A stretch of 64,000 nucleotides of DNA from Candidatus Saccharimonadota bacterium (lineage in GTDB: Bacteria; Patescibacteriota; Saccharimonadia; Saccharimonadales; Saccharimonadaceae): the NCBI GenBank assembly GCA_017404795.1, contig JAFRBR010000004.1, positions 1 to 64,000 on the forward strand, in the 5' to 3' direction. Both the position numbers and the translations under genes were made by a program. Within the stretch, counting starts at the first letter, position 1. Every line of letters begins with the position of its first letter. Below the pieces are notes generated by a model. The model was not told the origin of the DNA. It saw nothing but the letters and a program-made list of their open reading frames with translations, and searched no databases. Shown here piece by piece: positions 7,776-17,244 of this stretch.

Positions 7776-10700
7776 TTATAGATTCTCGAGATCAGCCTCT
7801 GTTGGGACTTTCTCATCAGTTGTCTCAAAATCTTCTAGCGGAACTACACCCGTTCCAACCGGAATCTTACGCCCAATGATGACATTTTCCTTTAGCCCCT
7901 TCAAGTGATCAACCCGACCATTAATCGCCGCGTTAATCAGAACTCGAGTAGTATCCTGGAACGATGCCGCCGACAAGAACGAATCCGAGAAGATCGAAAC
8001 CTTGGTAATACCTAACAGCAAATTAGTATAGGTAGCTGGTTCTTTGCCCGCCGCCTCGAGCTCACGATTTTGCATAATCACTGACGCTTTAGAGGTGACA
8101 TCGCCCGAGACAAACTCCGAATCCCCCGGTTCATTTATTTGTACTCGCGAGAACATCTGACGCACCAAAATTTCCAAATGTTTTGGCGAAATCTCGTGCC
8201 CCTGAGCCGCATAAACACTTAGTACCTCATTCATAATATAGCGTTCAGTAGCCTCAATACCCTTATACTTCATCAAATCTTGCAAATTGAGCGACCCAAC
8301 TGTCAACTGATCCCCAGCCACTACATTGTCTCCCGACTTGACCACTAATTCGGCTTCACCTGGTACTTCTACTTTGATCGGCATACCGGCTGCTCCTACC
8401 ACGATGATAGCACCCTTTACCAACTCAACAATCCCATCAACTGGTGATTTAATTGAGGGTTTATCACCGCTCTTTTTGACCAAAGTAGTTCCTACCTTTA
8501 CGTCCTCACCATCCCTGACTGCTGGCTTTCGTTCACCAATCTCGATCTTAGTAATCTTCCCAGCTTGTGGCGCAATTTGAATCACATAGTGATTGCCTTC
8601 TTCTCTTACTTCTACCACACCATCAATCGGCGTAATGTAGGCTTGACCCTTTGGTGTCCTAGCCTCCAAAAGCTCCTCCACCCGCGGCAAACCTCTAGCA
8701 ATGGCCCCAGAACCCGCCACACCCGAACCGTGTTTAGTATCGAGAGTCAGCTGAGTACCCGGTTCACCGAGTGATTGGGCTGCAATCACCCCTACTGGCT
8801 CATTAGCCGCCACTAATTCACGCGTAGACATATCCACGCCGTAGCTCTTGCGCGGGATTCCTTCTACTGCAGTGGTCGAAAGCACTGATTGGATTTTGAC
8901 TGATTCAATCTTTTCATCAGCCTCAATCTGCTCTGCCATCTCCTTGGTGATTAATTCATCAGCTTCCAAATATCCAGGCACCACATCAGCCGTATAGCGA
9001 CCATTAATTCTTGCCGAGAAAGCAATCCCCGAAAGCTCAGTTTCGTGGCGATACACCACAAATCCAGGATCTTCGGCCTCTTCATCGGTAGTAAACACAT
9101 CTTGCGACACGTCTACCAACCGCCTAGTCAAATACCCAGAGTCTGCAGTACGCAGAGCTGTCGACACCTGCCCTTGACGAGCACCTCGCGTCGCGATAAA
9201 CGACTCCAAAGTGTTTAACCCTTTCTTGTACGAAGATTTCACTGGCAACTCAATTTCGTTGTTGTTGATATCTACCATGATACCAATTTCCGCCGAAGCG
9301 AGTTTAATATTTGAAATATTACCCCGTGCACCCGAGTTCACCATTACAGCAATATCCGTGTCCATTTCAGCCAATTTATCTTGCAAAAACTCCGAAATCC
9401 TCTTATCGATATCTCGCCAGTTTGCAATCGTCAACTTGTAACGCTCCTCTTCTGTCACCAACCCATCGTTAAATTGCTCCTGAATCATTGCCGTCTTGGC
9501 ATCACCCTCAGCAATGAAGTCATCAATTTCGTCGTAAGTCGGATAATCGTCCTTGGCGGTCGAAATCGAAGCCACCGTCTCATACTCAAAGGCCAAATCT
9601 TTCAAAGCATCTGCGGTTTTGACCATCACATCCGACCCATACAAGTCAAAGATATCAGCCATCACCTTGGACAAATGCTTCTTGGTTTGGACCGAATTAT
9701 CATAAGGATAATCCTCTGGCAAAATCTCATTAAAGATCACTCGTCCGAGGGTAGTATTGCGGATTTCTTTCTTGGCAAACACCCGAATTGGCGTCTGCAA
9801 GGCAATAATCCCTTGGTCGTAAGCCATCTCCGCCTCATAAATCGACGAAAACGCTCGTGGCTTGTCCGTATCTGTACCTGGTTTATCGTAAGTCAGATAG
9901 TAGGCACCCAGCACCACATCTTGATAAATCGCTAGCACCGGTGAACCATCTGCCGGCTTCAACAGATTATTCCGTGCCGACATCAATTCTTTGGCCTCTG
10001 CCTGCGCCGCACTAGATAGTGGCAAATGCACTGCCATCTGGTCACCATCATAGTCCGCGTTAAAACCCGAAGCCACCAACGGATGCAGTTTGATCGCTTT
10101 ACCGTCAATTAGTCGCGGCTGAAAAGCTTGTACACTCAACCGGTGCAAAGACGGTGCCCGGTTCAAAAGTACATATTTACCCTGAATTACGTCATCCAAA
10201 GCATCCCAGACGATTGTTTCTTTGGACTCAATCAACCGTGAAGCCGCCCGAATATTCGTAGCGTAATCATTACTAATCAACCACGAAATCACAAAGGGCT
10301 TAAACAGCTCCAGAGCCATCTGTTTTGGCAAACCACATTCGTTCAAATTCAGCTCTGGCCCCACCACAATTACCGACCGACCCGAATAGTCCACCCGCTT
10401 ACCCAAGAGGTTCTGGCGGAAACGGCCTTGCTTACCCTTCAAGAGGTCAGATAGAGATTTCAGTTTTCTGCGCCCATTTGAAGCGCTTGCTCCTCGATTA
10501 CCTCGTGCCGCCGAATTATCAATCAATGCATCTACTGCTTCTTGCAGCATCCGCATCTCATTACGACAAATCACCTCTGGCGCATTCAAATCAAGTAGCT
10601 TCTTCAACCGATTATTTCGGTTAATCACCCGTCGATACAAATCATTTAAATCCGAAGTTGCAAATCGCCCACCAGGCAAAGCAATCATCGGCCGAAGGTC

Positions 10701-11609
10701 CGGTGGAATCACCGGAATTACCGTCAATACCAAATCTGACGGTTGAATCCCTGCTGCTTGCATCCCCTCTAGGGTCTTTAAGCGTTTTTGCAATTTCTTT
10801 TCTTTTTGACCCTTGGCTTCAGCTTCTTCAGCCCTTAACTCCTCAATCATTTTGTTTAGATCAATCTCGTCTAACAAAGTTTTGATTGCCGTAGCCCCCA
10901 TCTCTACCGTAATTAGCTCTTCATATTCCTCTGGCAAATTCCGATATTCGATCTCTGTAATCACGCCGCCTTTCTTAAAGGACTCCAGCATTGATTTGCG
11001 CAGACTATAATCCGCTTCTAGCTCTTCTATTTCTTTTGTCTGAGCCTCAGCCAAGGCCTTGACATCGGCATCCTTAGCCTTTGCTTCCTTCTCGTAGCGC
11101 ATTTTAATCGCCTGCTTGGCCGCTGCAGTCTGGTCTTCTAGACTCTCTAGGGTCGTCTGAATAACATCCGACTTAGCGTCCGTAATCATATAGGCCGCAA
11201 AATACACTACCCGTTCGATATTCTTTACTGTAGCATCCAACAGCAAACCCAGCGCCGAAGGAATCCCCCGCATAAACCAAATATGAGCCACTGGCGCCGC
11301 CAAGGCAATATGCCCCATTCGTTCGCGCCGAGTAATAGATTTGGTCACCAGATTTCCTTCTTTGTCTACCGCCTGCTCACGACTTCGCACTCCTTTCAAT
11401 TTAGAATCGTGTGGATTAATATCCTTAGTTGGTCCAAAAATCCTCTCACAGAACAAACCATCCCGCTCGGGTTTTTGAGTCCGGTAGTTGATGGTTTCTG
11501 GTTTAGTCACCTCACCATAACTCCAATTCAAGATATCGTCTCTGTTTGCTACCGTCAACCTAATCGCGTCAAAGTCGGAAGCGCTAATAAAATTATCCAT
11601 CCACGCCAT
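7776..11609 (-). CDS. rpoC: RNA polymerase beta' subunit lacking both usual zinc sites
   Basis: The 1277-residue catalytic subunit has the magnesium-binding [16 protein letters not shown] and the bridge-helix/trigger-loop regions ([28 protein letters not shown]). The usual N-terminal zinc ribbon between GPTKD and [18 protein letters not shown] is replaced by a cysteine-free segment ([20 protein letters not shown]...). The second zinc cluster is also missing: [17 protein letters not shown] stands where homologues have three cysteines. An Ala/Glu/Lys-rich coiled-coil insert lies near residues 165-280. It follows rpoB by two bases, so the two are co-transcribed. Confidence 0.98.
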   Translation of the reverse strand: MAWMDNFISASDFDAIRLTVANRDDILNWSYGEVTKPETINYRTQKPERDGLFCERIFGPTKDINPHDSKLKGVRSREQAVDKEGNLVTKSITRRERMGHIALAAPVAHIWFMRGIPSALGLLLDATVKNIERVVYFAAYMITDAKSDVIQTTLESLEDQTAAAKQAIKMRYEKEAKAKDADVKALAEAQTKEIEELEADYSLRKSMLESFKKGGVITEIEYRNLPEEYEELITVEMGATAIKTLLDEIDLNKMIEELRAEEAEAKGQKEKKLQKRLKTLEGMQAAGIQPSDLVLTVIPVIPPDLRPMIALPGGRFATSDLNDLYRRVINRNNRLKKLLDLNAPEVICRNEMRMLQEAVDALIDNSAARGNRGASASNGRRKLKSLSDLLKGKQGRFRQNLLGKRVDYSGRSVIVVGPELNLNECGLPKQMALELFKPFVISWLISNDYATNIRAASRLIESKETIVWDALDDVIQGKYVLLNRAPSLHRLSVQAFQPRLIDGKAIKLHPLVASGFNADYDGDQMAVHLPLSSAAQAEAKELMSARNNLLKPADGSPVLAIYQDVVLGAYYLTYDKPGTDTDKPRAFSSIYEAEMAYDQGIIALQTPIRVFAKKEIRNTTLGRVIFNEILPEDYPYDNSVQTKKHLSKVMADIFDLYGSDVMVKTADALKDLAFEYETVASISTAKDDYPTYDEIDDFIAEGDAKTAMIQEQFNDGLVTEEERYKLTIANWRDIDKRISEFLQDKLAEMDTDIAVMVNSGARGNISNIKLASAEIGIMVDINNNEIELPVKSSYKKGLNTLESFIATRGARQGQVSTALRTADSGYLTRRLVDVSQDVFTTDEEAEDPGFVVYRHETELSGIAFSARINGRYTADVVPGYLEADELITKEMAEQIEADEKIESVKIQSVLSTTAVEGIPRKSYGVDMSTRELVAANEPVGVIAAQSLGEPGTQLTLDTKHGSGVAGSGAIARGLPRVEELLEARTPKGQAYITPIDGVVEVREEGNHYVIQIAPQAGKITKIEIGERKPAVRDGEDVKVGTTLVKKSGDKPSIKSPVDGIVELVKGAIIVVGAAGMPIKVEVPGEAELVVKSGDNVVAGDQLTVGSLNLQDLMKYKGIEATERYIMNEVLSVYAAQGHEISPKHLEILVRQMFSRVQINEPGDSEFVSGDVTSKASVIMQNRELEAAGKEPATYTNLLLGITKVSIFSDSFLSAASFQDTTRVLINAAINGRVDHLKGLKENVIIGRKIPVGTGVVPLEDFETTDEKVPTEADLENL

Positions 11610-11611
11610 CT

Positions 11612-14600
11612 TTACAACTCCTCTCCGAAGTCAACTGTACCATCATCCTCGTCGACTTCTTTAATTTCTACGCCTTCTTCGGCCATCATAGCTTCGGCCT
11701 CGTCTTCGTCAAGGTCCAAAATTTCTGGCTCGGCGTCTTTCTTATGTTGATCATAGATGGATTGATCATCCTTTGATTTTTCAATTTCTCTTGAAGTTCG
11801 TTCAATGACATCACCGGCGTCAGCTGATTCACCATGGTCCAAGAGGTCTACTTTTAGTCCAAGCCCCTGCAATTCCTTCACCAACACGTTAAAGCCTTCC
11901 GGCAGTTTTGGTCCTTCAATCGGCTCGTGTTTAATGATGGCTTCATAAGCTTTTGCCCGTCCATAGACATCATCCGATTTAATTGTCAACATCTCTTGCA
12001 AAGTTGTAGCCGCCCCGTAAGCTTCCAAAGCCCAGACCTCCATTTCCCCGAATCTCTGACCACCATTTTGCGCCTTACCACCTAACGGCTGTTGAGTCAC
12101 CATTGTGTAAGGGCCAGTGGAACGAGCGTGAATTTTGTCCTCTACCATGTGATGTAGCTTCAAAATATGCATCACCCCTACACTCGTCCGCTCATTAAAC
12201 GGCTCACCAGTCAAACCATCGTAGAGTTGAACTCTACCATCTTCATTAAATCCGGCTTTCTTTAGTTCTTCGTTGATTTTTTCGTCTGGCACACCGTTAA
12301 AGGATGGAGTCGCAACTTTGTAGCCCAAAGCTCTTGCCGCCATCCCGAGGTGAGTTTCAAACAACTGCCCTAGATTCATACGTGAAGGCACACCCATTGG
12401 CGACAAGACCACATCAACTGGTGTCCCATCCGCCATAAACGGCATATCTTCTACCGGCAAAATCCGCGAAATCACACCCTTATTACCATGCCGACCAGCC
12501 AACTTATCACCTACACCGATTTTGCGCAGTTCCGCCACAAAAATCTTAATCTGCATGATTACGCCAGCCTTGAGTTCGTGACCTTGATCACGAGTATAAA
12601 CTCGGACATCCACTACCTTGCCTACCGATGATCCATTCATTCTTACCGAAGTATCGCGCACATCCTTGGCCTTTTCACCAAAGATAGCCCGAAGCAACCG
12701 TTCCTCTGAGCTTAGCTCCTGCTCACCCTTTGGCGTGATTTTACCTACCAAAATGTCGCCATTACGTACTTCGCTTCCTACAGTGACGATTCCATCTTCG
12801 CCCAGATGCCTCAAAGAATGCTCCGACACATTCGGAATATCCCGAGTCACTTGTTCTGGACCTAACTTTGTTTCGCGTACTTCCACGTCAAAATCTTTAA
12901 TATTAATAGAAGTCAAAGTATCGTCCTCTACTAATTTGTTTGAAATCACAATCGCATCGTCCATGTTATAACCTCGCCACGGCATAAAGGCTACAATCAA
13001 ATCTCGCCCTAAGGCTAGTTCACCTTCGCTAACCGAAGCCCCCTCAATCAGGGTATCACCCTTTTTGACTTTTTGACCCCTAGCCACTACACAGTGTTGG
13101 TCATAACACCGGTCGTCATTGGTTTTTTCAAAATGCTGTAATTTATATTCTACATCGCCACCGGAATTGTAAGTCACAATTACCGAATCCGCATCGGCTT
13201 TCTTGACTACCCCTGGGCCCTTAGCCATTACAAGCTGAGAAGTGTTTTTGGCGACTTCACGCTCAATACCGGTACCCACAATTGGCGCGTCTTGGCGAAG
13301 CAGGGGCACTGCTTGTTTTTGCATTGCGCAGGCCATTAGCGACCGGTCTACCCGGTTTTTCTCTACAAACGGAATCAAGCTAGCTGATACCCCCAAAATC
13401 TCTTTGTGCGCTGCATCAATATGGGTCACCCGCTTAGCTTCTACCTGGGCCGGCGTTCCGTGTACCCGTGCCGATACCCAATCTTCTACAAATTTTTTAT
13501 TTTTATCCAATTTGACAGAGGCATCTGCGATCACCATATCGTTTTCGGTGTCGGCGTCCATATAGACTACCTCATCTGTCACTTTGCCATTTTTGACTAC
13601 TAAATACGGCGCTTCAATAAATCCGTAGGCGTTAATCTTGGCGTAAGTAGCGAAGTTTAGCACCAAGCCTACGTTGCCACCTTCTGGTGTTTCTACAGTA
13701 CAAATCCGACCATAATGCGTCGGGTGAGCATCACGCACATCAAAACCAGCCCGCTCCCGAGTCAAACCCCCAGGACCCATACTGGACAAGCGTCGCTTGT
13801 GAGCTAATTCTGAGAACGGGTTTACTTCGTCCATCAACTGTGACAACTGAGAGGTAGCAAAGAATTCCTTCACCGCTGCCACCACTGGTCGGGAATTTAA
13901 CAGTTGCGAAGGGGTCACTTCTTCTAGGTTTGCCATTGACATCCGGTCTAGAATATTACGCTGTAAACGCAGCATCCCTAAACGGAATTGTCGCTGAACC
14001 AGTTCACCCACTAATTTTACCCGTCGGTTAGACAACGAATCAATATCGTCTGCTGGCTCTTGAGTATTATTTAACCTAATAATCTCTGATACAATCGCCA
14101 CCACATCGTCCATTTGCAAAGTCCGATATTCAGGCTTGTTTGGCGTGTCAAATCCGAGCCTCCGATTAATCTTAAACCGTCCCACATTAGAATAGTCATA
14201 TCGCTTCGGGTCAAAGAACATCCGCTCAATCATCGAACGCGCATTTTCAACCGTCGCTAGGTCACCCGGACGAAGTCGCCGATATACTTCTAGCAAGGCC
14301 TCGCCCTGAGTAGAGGTGGAGTCCTTTTCCAAAGTCGCCTCAATATATTTGCGCTCGCCAGTATCTATCTTTTCAAATCGTTTCTTTATCTCAGACTGTG
14401 AAAGCCCTAACGCTCGGAGGAACGTAGTCACTGGCAATTTGCGCCGACGGTCGATTTTGACATAAATCGCCCCGTGAGTTGCAGTCTCAAATTCGAGCCA
14501 TGCGCCCCGACCAGGTATCACCTTGGCACCGTAATAATTCTTGAGACCAATCGTCTCGGCGTTAAAGAACACCCCAGCCGAACGAATCAATTGCGACACA

Positions 14601-14992
14601 ATCACCCGCTCAGTTCCGTTGATGATAAAAGTCGCCCGCTCGGTCATCCAAGGATAGTCGCCAAAGTAAATATCCTGTTCCTTTTTCTCCCCTGTGGTTT
14701 TGTTTTCTAGCTCCACCAAGACATGTAGTGGTGCCTCATAAGTAGCCAAATTATATTTGGCCTCCTGCTCCGTTTCCTTCGGATCCTTAAAATAGTAATC
14801 TTTAAACCTCAGAGATAGCTTCTGGCCGGTGTAATCATCAATCGGATTCAACTCAGCAAAAACCTCCCTTAGGCCATTTTTAACGAAATCCGCCCACGAT
14901 TCCTTCTGATGTGCCGTCAGATCCGGAATCGGCAAGGCAGTATCGCCTTCAGTGAAAAATACCCTTTCACTTTGCTTTAGGTTTGTAACCAT
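11612..14992 (-). CDS. rpoB: DNA-directed RNA polymerase beta subunit
   Basis: The 1126 residues carry the standard order: protrusion and lobes, the rifampicin region (SQLSQLMDEVNPFSELAHKRR followed by GPGGLTRERAGFDVRDAHP), the active-site lysine block GRHGNKGVISRILPVEDMPF, and the clamp end with GKAQNGGQRFGEMEVWALEA. The final ~70 residues are acidic (EPEILDLDEDEAEAMMAEEG). AAGGGG precedes the ATG. A leader of roughly 160 nt separates it from its promoter at 15161-15189. No rplJL genes are upstream in this window. Confidence 0.98.
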   Translation of the reverse strand: MVTNLKQSERVFFTEGDTALPIPDLTAHQKESWADFVKNGLREVFAELNPIDDYTGQKLSLRFKDYYFKDPKETEQEAKYNLATYEAPLHVLVELENKTTGEKKEQDIYFGDYPWMTERATFIINGTERVIVSQLIRSAGVFFNAETIGLKNYYGAKVIPGRGAWLEFETATHGAIYVKIDRRRKLPVTTFLRALGLSQSEIKKRFEKIDTGERKYIEATLEKDSTSTQGEALLEVYRRLRPGDLATVENARSMIERMFFDPKRYDYSNVGRFKINRRLGFDTPNKPEYRTLQMDDVVAIVSEIIRLNNTQEPADDIDSLSNRRVKLVGELVQRQFRLGMLRLQRNILDRMSMANLEEVTPSQLLNSRPVVAAVKEFFATSQLSQLMDEVNPFSELAHKRRLSSMGPGGLTRERAGFDVRDAHPTHYGRICTVETPEGGNVGLVLNFATYAKINAYGFIEAPYLVVKNGKVTDEVVYMDADTENDMVIADASVKLDKNKKFVEDWVSARVHGTPAQVEAKRVTHIDAAHKEILGVSASLIPFVEKNRVDRSLMACAMQKQAVPLLRQDAPIVGTGIEREVAKNTSQLVMAKGPGVVKKADADSVIVTYNSGGDVEYKLQHFEKTNDDRCYDQHCVVARGQKVKKGDTLIEGASVSEGELALGRDLIVAFMPWRGYNMDDAIVISNKLVEDDTLTSINIKDFDVEVRETKLGPEQVTRDIPNVSEHSLRHLGEDGIVTVGSEVRNGDILVGKITPKGEQELSSEERLLRAIFGEKAKDVRDTSVRMNGSSVGKVVDVRVYTRDQGHELKAGVIMQIKIFVAELRKIGVGDKLAGRHGNKGVISRILPVEDMPFMADGTPVDVVLSPMGVPSRMNLGQLFETHLGMAARALGYKVATPSFNGVPDEKINEELKKAGFNEDGRVQLYDGLTGEPFNERTSVGVMHILKLHHMVEDKIHARSTGPYTMVTQQPLGGKAQNGGQRFGEMEVWALEAYGAATTLQEMLTIKSDDVYGRAKAYEAIIKHEPIEGPKLPEGFNVLVKELQGLGLKVDLLDHGESADAGDVIERTSREIEKSKDDQSIYDQHKKDAEPEILDLDEDEAEAMMAEEGVEIKEVDEDDGTVDFGEEL

Positions 14993-15160
14993 TTTACCCC
15001 TTTGTTATTAGTGTTATTAATCTTTCCGACAACTTACAACCAAAACCCATGGCCCTTGATTTGCAAATTATCTCAGCGCCGAAGATTACTGCCTGTTTTT
15101 ACTCTAGCCTCGCTACTTCTAGAGTTACCTCAAAAACAAGGCACACTACTTCTTGCCACC
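14993..15160 (-). other. 5' leader of rpoBC
   Basis: About 160 nt between the predicted start of transcription and the rpoB ATG. I see a ribosome site next to the ATG and no clear terminator, riboswitch or small reading frame. Confidence 0.4.
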
Positions 15161-15189
15161 ATCTTACCACACAACATTCAAAAAAACAA
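15161..15189 (-). promoter_or_regulatory. Promoter of rpoBC
   Basis: TTGTTT (15184-15189), a 17-nt spacer ending in TGG, and TAAGAT (15161-15166). The -35 hexamer directly abuts the outer arm of the palindrome at 15190-15301. Confidence 0.65.
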
Positions 15190-15301
15190 TAGATTTCTTA
15201 GCTGGAATTTGCCAGATTAGTATTTTCTTCTTATGAAGCGCTATTATTGATAGAGCGAATAAGAAAAAATGCTAAGATGGTGAATTCCAGCAAGAAATCT
15301 A
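15190..15301 (-). repeat. Boundary palindrome upstream of the rpoBC promoter
   Basis: Outer arms TAGATTTCTT-A-GCTGGAATT with AATTCCAGC-A-AGAAATCTA, a middle stem TTAGTATTTTCTTCTTAT with ATAAGAAAAAATGCTAA, and a tip CGCTAT/GATAGAGCG. It fills the space between the small-RNA terminator (15304) and the rpoBC -35 box (15189). Confidence 0.75.
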
Positions 15302-15303
15302 CC

Positions 15304-15341
15304 AAAAAAGCGTCATCTCAACGATTAAATGACGCTTTTTT
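15304..15341 (-). terminator. Terminator of the candidate small RNA
   Basis: A perfect stem of AAAAAAGCGTCAT and ATGACGCTTTTTT with a 12-base loop. The T tract works in both directions. Confidence 0.85.
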
Positions 15342-15400
15342 AGACATAGATAAGCTCTCAACTTTACATTGTACAAGCCGACTCGCAGTTAGTTAGCTTA
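15304..15400 (-). ncRNA. Candidate small non-coding RNA (~95 nt)
   Basis: A strong promoter (15407-15434) fires into a gap with no start codon followed by a useful frame, and a clean terminator ends the unit at 15304. The predicted RNA begins GCATAAGCTAACTAACTGCG and can close ATAAGCT with AGCTTAT around an interior containing GAGTCGGCTTGTACAATG, before the terminator stem. It is too short for 6S RNA, RNase P or tmRNA and has no SRP-type GGAA tetraloop helix that I can see. No known family was recognised. It might simply be a short leader or a decoy. Confidence 0.5.
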
Positions 15401-15406
15401 TGCTTT

Positions 15407-15434
15407 ATTATATACAAACAAATTCAAAAGTCAA
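15407..15434 (-). promoter_or_regulatory. Promoter of the candidate small RNA
   Basis: TTGACT (15429-15434), a 16-nt spacer and a perfect TATAAT (15407-15412). It is one of the best promoters in the window, lying between the KH-protein stop codon and the small-RNA terminator. Confidence 0.75.
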
Positions 15435-15456
15435 GCACTTTTTTGGATTTTGTGAT

Positions 15457-15894
15457 TTAAATATCCAAATCGTCCAAATCAGCTAGTTCTGCACGAGTTT
15501 TCTCGGCTAACTCTGAGGTTTCTTCCTCTTCCTGCTCTGGCTCTTCCTCTTCTTCAGGCTCCGCGACTTCGGTTTCCTCAACCTCTTCGACTTCTTCCGG
15601 AGCTTCCTCAGCCGGTTTAGCCTCTTCGCGCTTCGAGCCACCCTCCTCATCGGTATTTACAATCTTCAAATTATACCGTGCATCTTGTTTAGTACCCAGT
15701 GCCCTGAGAAGCACCCTTATCGCCTGCGCCGTCACTCCGCGCTTACCAATCACCCGTCCTACATCTTCCGGATCCACAGTTAGTGACAACAGCACCCCTT
15801 TCTCATCAATCTTACGCTCTACTGCTACCTTATCGGGATTGTTGACTAAGGTTTTTACGATATATTCTACAAATTGCTGATCAATAGTAGCCAT
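15457..15894 (-). CDS. KH-domain RNA-binding protein (KhpA/YlqC family) with acidic tail
   Basis: Residues 1-80 form a single KH domain: QQFVEYIVKTLVNNPDKVAV, then GRVIGKRGVTAQAIRVLLRA with the RNA-contacting GKRG loop. KhpA proteins bind many RNAs and in Firmicutes act with KhpB on cell elongation. The remaining ~60 residues are almost entirely Glu, Ala, Pro and Val, unlike the usual 75-80 residue family members. It lies downstream of rpsP, the conserved neighbour, but has its own promoter inside the intervening palindrome. Confidence 0.88.
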   Translation of the reverse strand: MATIDQQFVEYIVKTLVNNPDKVAVERKIDEKGVLLSLTVDPEDVGRVIGKRGVTAQAIRVLLRALGTKQDARYNLKIVNTDEEGGSKREEAKPAEEAPEEVEEVEETEVAEPEEEEEPEQEEEETSELAEKTRAELADLDDLDI

Positions 15895-15925
15895 ATTTCC
15901 TCCATTAAATTATGTTACGATTTTG

Positions 15926-15954
15926 ATTATAGCACAAGAATGAACTTTTTGCCA
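15926..15954 (-). promoter_or_regulatory. Promoter of the KH-protein gene, embedded in a palindrome arm
   Basis: TGGCAA (15949-15954), a 17-nt spacer ending TGC, and TATAAT (15926-15931). The whole -35 and spacer are the left arm of the palindrome, that is, an inverted copy of the rpsP 3' end. Confidence 0.7.
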
Positions 15955-16104
15955 GCATAATGAGATTTAGACCAGATTTGCGAGTGTCATTTTTACAACT
16001 CAACAACGAAAAAATGTCCCCAAAACTATAAGGACATTTTTTCTTGACTTGCATTGTAAAAATGACAATGAGCAAGTCCCGCCGGCAAAAAGTTTATTCT
16101 TGTG
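15933..16104 (-). repeat. Boundary palindrome overlapping the rpsP 3' end
   Basis: Outer arms 15933-15956 and 16081-16104 pair along about 22 positions with three mismatches. The right arm includes the last codons and stop of rpsP. A middle stem pairs TGTCATTTTTACAA with TTGTAAAAATGACA, and the tip AAAAAATGTCC/GGACATTTTTT is terminator-like. Confidence 0.8.
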
Positions 16105-16453
16105 CTTCCTCGGTCGAAGCTTCTTCAACTGGAGCTTCTTTTGGCTGGTTTTTGCGCAACTTATCCGCGTGTTTAGCCTGAGCTTGCTTTGGCGTGGCTT
16201 CCTTGTACCATTTCGGCAACTTTACCCCATTTTTCTTGAGGATGAACGCCACCCTAGACGACGGCTGCGCCCCATTACTCAAATATTTATTTACCAACTC
16301 CTTGTCTAGGGTCAAAGCCTTAGTCTGAGGGTTGTAATTGCCGACCTCAGCCACTACGCGCCCCGATAAGGGATGACGCTGGGATTCTTGGACGACTATC
16401 CGGTACGTAGGATAATGCGCCCGGCCTTTACGTTGCATGCGAATCGCTAGCAT
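16094..16453 (-). CDS. rpsP: 30S ribosomal protein bS16
   Basis: Assembly protein of the 30S body. The 119 residues start MLAIRMQRKGRAHYPTYRIV and contain VVAEVGNYNPQTK and the NGAQPSSRVAFILKK helix, all standard. The last ~35 residues are a Lys/Ala/Glu tail. The end (AQE and the stop) lies in the palindrome arm. An AAGGAG site precedes the ATG. Confidence 0.97.
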   Translation of the reverse strand: MLAIRMQRKGRAHYPTYRIVVQESQRHPLSGRVVAEVGNYNPQTKALTLDKELVNKYLSNGAQPSSRVAFILKKNGVKLPKWYKEATPKQAQAKHADKLRKNQPKEAPVEEASTEEAQE

Positions 16454-16481
16454 TTTTTCTCCTTAACTTATTATTCCCCCA

Positions 16482-16510
16482 ATTATATCACAAAAAAAGT
16501 GGGGCCGCAA
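16482..16510 (-). promoter_or_regulatory. Promoter of rpsP
   Basis: TTGCGG (16505-16510), a 17-nt spacer ending TGA, and TATAAT (16482-16487). The -35 sits in the loop and 3' arm of the terminator at 16492-16521. Confidence 0.65.
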
Positions 16511-16521
16511 GTAGCAGCCCC
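16492..16521 (-). terminator. Terminator after the 16532-17140 gene
   Basis: GGGGC and GCCCC arms around an 11-base loop, then a TTTTTTT run on the minus strand. Confidence 0.7.
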
Positions 16522-16531
16522 GCCCCCCCTT

Positions 16532-17140
16532 CTATTTTTTGAGGAATTTTGAATTATCCATCCGAAAACGGATGATTTTTAGGATGTCCTGCATCGCCAT
16601 CTGACGGCGGGATTTCTCCAGATGCTTTAGCTCCTCGCGGAACTGCTCCCGATAATACTCATCCACAAAATCGCGGATTTCGAAGGAATAACCCGGCTCC
16701 TTCAACGGATAGCCATATTCATCGTCCCGAGTCCGGTAATTAAAAGTCAAAAAATCCAAAAATTCCTCGACCTTCACCGTCTTCAAGCCTTGACTTCCCA
16801 GGCACGCATTCAGCTCTTCCATCAGCCTCGCGCAACGTCCATGACAACCATCTTTTACCGCATGACCCAGTTTCTCAAAAGCCGCATCGAGCGCCTTACT
16901 ATCAACCTCTCGAATACTGCTTCCGTGTAAAAACTTCTCCGAAAAGTAAGTCTTTGCGCCGCTGTTCACCTGACCCAAGGGTACTCCATGGTATCGCCAC
17001 AGACTCAACTCATACTGTGTATGGCGCACCTTAGCATACTGCTCGAGCGCCGACTTCGTAGTTTTCCCTTTCTCGTCCTTCCCCACAAAAAACAATTCGC
17101 GAGTAATTTCAAAATATCCTCTGGTAATCTGCTCTGTCAT
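16532..17140 (-). CDS. Hypothetical protein, 202 residues
   Basis: Family not recognised. The start chosen is the ATG at 17140, with AGGGGG six bases upstream; the frame is open further to a TTG at 17173 but without a ribosome site. The protein is soluble, mixed charged and mostly helical. It starts MTEQITRGYFEITRELFFVG, has a Cys pair in DGCHGRCARLMEELNACLGS, and ends with a basic helix (KHLEKSRRQMAMQDILKII...FKK). No signal peptide, membrane segment or catalytic motif is evident. It is a single-gene unit with a consensus promoter and its own terminator. Confidence 0.8.
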   Translation of the reverse strand: MTEQITRGYFEITRELFFVGKDEKGKTTKSALEQYAKVRHTQYELSLWRYHGVPLGQVNSGAKTYFSEKFLHGSSIREVDSKALDAAFEKLGHAVKDGCHGRCARLMEELNACLGSQGLKTVKVEEFLDFLTFNYRTRDDEYGYPLKEPGYSFEIRDFVDEYYREQFREELKHLEKSRRQMAMQDILKIIRFRMDNSKFLKK

Positions 17141-17184
17141 TTCTCGCCCCCTATATTGGTCGACAGATTCCAATTCCTATCCCC

Positions 17185-17213
17185 ATTATACCACAGAACA
17201 TCAAAAAAGTCAA
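17185..17213 (-). promoter_or_regulatory. Near-consensus promoter inside the rnc terminator
   Basis: TTGACT (17208-17213), a 17-nt spacer ending TGG, and TATAAT (17185-17190). The -35 is part of the 3' arm of the hairpin at 17203-17238, so terminator and promoter share bases. Confidence 0.8.
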
Positions 17214-17238
17214 GCTAAACCCCTGTTAACTTGACTTT
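17203..17238 (-). terminator. Terminator after rnc
   Basis: AAAGTCAAG-T-TAA pairs with TTA-G-CTTGACTTT, followed by a T run. It starts seven bases after the rnc stop codon. Confidence 0.75.
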
Positions 17239-17244
17239 CTACCC

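Noticed and set aside
15304-15400. Small RNA as 6S, tmRNA, RNase P or SRP RNA
   Set aside because: It is too short, and the hallmark structures are not visible.
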